Assembly: GCA_014191855.1 (NCBI GenBank)
Contig: BJHF01000022.1
Location: 1-64,000, forward strand
Reading direction: 5' to 3'
Source: Deltaproteobacteria bacterium
Lineage (GTDB): Bacteria; Myxococcota_A; UBA796; SXON01
DNA length: 64,000 nucleotides
Position 1 is the stretch's first letter; the number at the start of each line of letters is the position of its first letter. Below the pieces are notes generated by a model that was not told where the DNA came from, ran no database searches, and worked only from the letters and a program-made list of their open reading frames with translations. Below, in pieces: positions 62,306-64,000 of this stretch. A program made the position numbers and the translations under genes.

Positions 62306-64000
62306 CTACTCCCGGCTGCCGCGCGCCTGCGCGAACACCCGCACAAACGCGGTGAGGAGGAAGATCCCGCCGATCACCATCGCGCCAAGCACCCACCAGT
62401 TGCGCTGGATCTCCCGGGTGGCCGCGGTCGCGACCGCCACGGTTCCCCAGCGCTGAATCGTCGCGACACTAAGCGTTCTAACATCGAGATCAGCACCGAC
62501 GATCGCAACGTTTCCAGACAGCTTTTTCACCTTGCCCAGGTCGGTGAGCGACTCCACGAGCGGCGCCAGACCGTCTTCCCGTAGGGCACGAACAACCAAC
62601 ACGGCGCGGCTGGCGTTTGCCGGGGAGAACGCCTCTTCGATGGTGCCATACGGCGTGCGGACGTTTGCCGCGAGCAGCACCTCCTTGCCGTTGGCGAGGA
62701 GGCGGGCCGGCCCGCCGGTGAGGGTCAGCGCGCTTGCGGCGACCAGGCCTTCGTAGAGGGTGTGGGCCGACGCATCGACCAGCAGGATCACATGCTTGTC
62801 CGCCCGATCTGCGAGGGTGATGTCGGCTCCGCGCACGAGGCTGAAGTCGGGCGTTGGCGCGGGCGTGAGCTTTCCAAACCGGGTGGCCAGGATGAACGCC
62901 GCGGCCTCCGCGCGCGCATCCGGAGCGTCGGGAAGCGCCACGACCGTACCCCCGCTTCCGGGCAGGGCGGTGAACGGCCAATTCCCGAAGCGGAGCAGCG
63001 AAAGATCGGGCATCTCCGCCACGTGGTCGCGGGGGAGCTCCACCGTCGTGGACGCGTACACCGTGCCGGAAATCTGGTGGTCGGCCACCCGCTCACACTC
63101 GTCGAAGTCGCGGGGGAACAGGTGGAACACGATGTCAATGTTGCTGTCCGCCGCCAGGATGTCCTGGGGGAGCGGCACCGACACGGACGCCTGAGATTCA
63201 CCGGCGACCTTGTCGAGAGGGACGGTGCGGAGCGTCAGTCCACCAAGGCGAACCTCCATACTGGACAGGCGACTGTCGAGTTGAGCCGAGTAGCCGTAGT
63301 CCACCCGAAGCGACCCGCCCCCTGGCTGAGCCAGCGCATCCCCTTCCAGCTTGAGCGGGATCCGGATCGAGGACGCGTAGAAACCGCGCACCGTTTGACC
63401 CTCGATTCCGAGGTCCTTCAACGTGAATTTCGTGGCCGGGGGAGCCGGTAGCGGCTTTTGCTTGGTCGGCGGCGGGTTAGCAGGAGAAACCTGTGAAATC
63501 GTGGAGACGGTGCCCGAGAGCACCTGGTAGCGATCCTGGCCGGCCAGTGCCCGCGCGGCCTTGAGCAACCCCTCCGGCCCGCCGCCCGTGACGACCAGGA
63601 CCGGAAGCGTGTTGTCAGCCGGGTTCGGGACGAGCGCGACCATCCCTTCGTCCGGGGCCAGTGAAGCGAGCCCCGTGAGGGTCAGCGCCTCTGGTAGCTC
63701 TGCCGTCGTCCCGATCAGCAGCGCGGGGGTGCGAGCCTCGGCCGACGAAGCGACCGGCTCCGCGGCATCGACCTCCCGGTAGTCGGCCAGCCGCCCCAAC
63801 GCGAATCCCACGATCCCCAAGGCATCGACCGTCTCCTTCGAGGGCGCGCCCGTCGTCACCAGGGTGACCTGAGTTGGACCGTAGCCGAGCCGATCCACCA
63901 AGGGATACGGCCACTTGAGCAGCTCCCCCTCGACCGGCTTGCGCTCGTACGCCAGATCGATGGCGGTGGTGGTACGAACGCGAGTCCACAGCGCCGGGTC
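62306..64000 (-). CDS. bcsB: Cellulose synthase regulatory subunit BcsB (partial, N-terminus off window)
   Basis: The C-terminal 565 residues of a periplasmic, membrane-anchored BcsB that guides the glucan out of BcsA. The frame is open to the window edge. Features: two carbohydrate-binding-like domains (SSIRIPLKLEGDALAQPGGG, LRVDYGYSAQLDSRLSSMEV, LPQDILAADSNIDIVFHLFP), a flavodoxin-like segment and a single C-terminal membrane helix (WWVLGAMVIGGIFLLTAFVR). bcsA is expected upstream, beyond base 64000. bcsZ starts 8 bp downstream. Confidence 0.88.
   Translation of the reverse strand, partial: DPALWTRVRTTTAIDLAYERKPVEGELLKWPYPLVDRLGYGPTQVTLVTTGAPSKETVDALGIVGFALGRLADYREVDAAEPVASSAEARTPALLIGTTAELPEALTLTGLASLAPDEGMVALVPNPADNTLPVLVVTGGGPEGLLKAARALAGQDRYQVLSGTVSTISQVSPANPPPTKQKPLPAPPATKFTLKDLGIEGQTVRGFYASSIRIPLKLEGDALAQPGGGSLRVDYGYSAQLDSRLSSMEVRLGGLTLRTVPLDKVAGESQASVSVPLPQDILAADSNIDIVFHLFPRDFDECERVADHQISGTVYASTTVELPRDHVAEMPDLSLLRFGNWPFTALPGSGGTVVALPDAPDARAEAAAFILATRFGKLTPAPTPDFSLVRGADITLADRADKHVILLVDASAHTLYEGLVAASALTLTGGPARLLANGKEVLLAANVRTPYGTIEEAFSPANASRAVLVVRALREDGLAPLVESLTDLGKVKKLSGNVAIVGADLDVRTLSVATIQRWGTVAVATAATREIQRNWWVLGAMVIGGIFLLTAFVRVFAQARGSRE

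Overview
The window is a gene-dense (essentially no gap above 300 bp), GC-rich bacterial chromosome segment with no rRNA, no insertion sequence, no CRISPR array and no phage genes. The mix of genes points to a Gram-negative of deltaproteobacterial grade, most likely Myxococcota: many small Asp/Thr-rich lipoproteins, a MopE-type metal-binding lipoprotein, PilZ-like and TPR proteins, a Flp pilin behind a sigma-54-type promoter, a CotH kinase lipoprotein, an OmpA protein and a cellulose (bcs) operon with an outer-membrane secretion subunit. The lineage is inferred from gene content, not from a marker-gene tree.

Layout. 0-12.3 kb: an FMN reductase with an odd N-terminus, a ferritin-like protein, a B12-type radical SAM enzyme, a PilZ-like protein, a TetR/membrane/beta-propeller operon, a Cys-rich zinc-ribbon-like protein, an OmpA lipid-envelope protein, an ALDH7 dehydrogenase, the Flp pilin, a metallophosphoesterase and an Asp-Thr repeat lipoprotein. 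12.3-19.4 kb: TPR and sulfatase-TPR pair, envelope proteins and ligA. 19.4-25.2 kb: a plus-strand translation/termination cluster, two small genes then rho-like, rpmE, prfA, prmC and a BluB-CobT fusion. 25.2-28.5 kb: minus-strand lipB, tRNA-Val, infC, rpmI, rplT, a lipoprotein, ihfA, merR, tRNA-Pro. 28.5-33.7 kb: membrane and envelope proteins, including a di-haem peroxidase-like lipoprotein. 33.7-41.4 kb: ogt and an arginine cluster (argG, desaturase, MopE-like lipoprotein, BioD-like P-loop protein, argC, argD, acylornithine carbamoyltransferase). 41.4-47.5 kb: a tightly coupled seven-gene fatty-acid/polyketide-like operon. 47.5-55.8 kb: DUF2062, two M16 peptidases, trxB, queG, LON-domain protein, rhomboid protein and a PhoB-type response regulator. 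55.9-64 kb: cotH, bcsC, bcsZ and bcsB (the last runs off the window).

The most striking observation is the rho-like gene (20091-21188). It sits exactly where rho normally sits, keeps the primary RNA-binding domain and Walker B, but has lost the Walker A Lys/Thr, the Q-loop and the C-terminus, and is preceded by a 31-nt leader that is 23/31 C. Other leads are the seven-gene ACP/ketosynthase/CrtI-like operon, the BluB-CobT fusion, tandem identical hairpins between rpmI and rplT, an unassigned P-loop protein inside the arginine cluster, a CotH kinase coupled to the cellulose operon, and a habit of very short lipoprotein signal peptides without a charged n-region.
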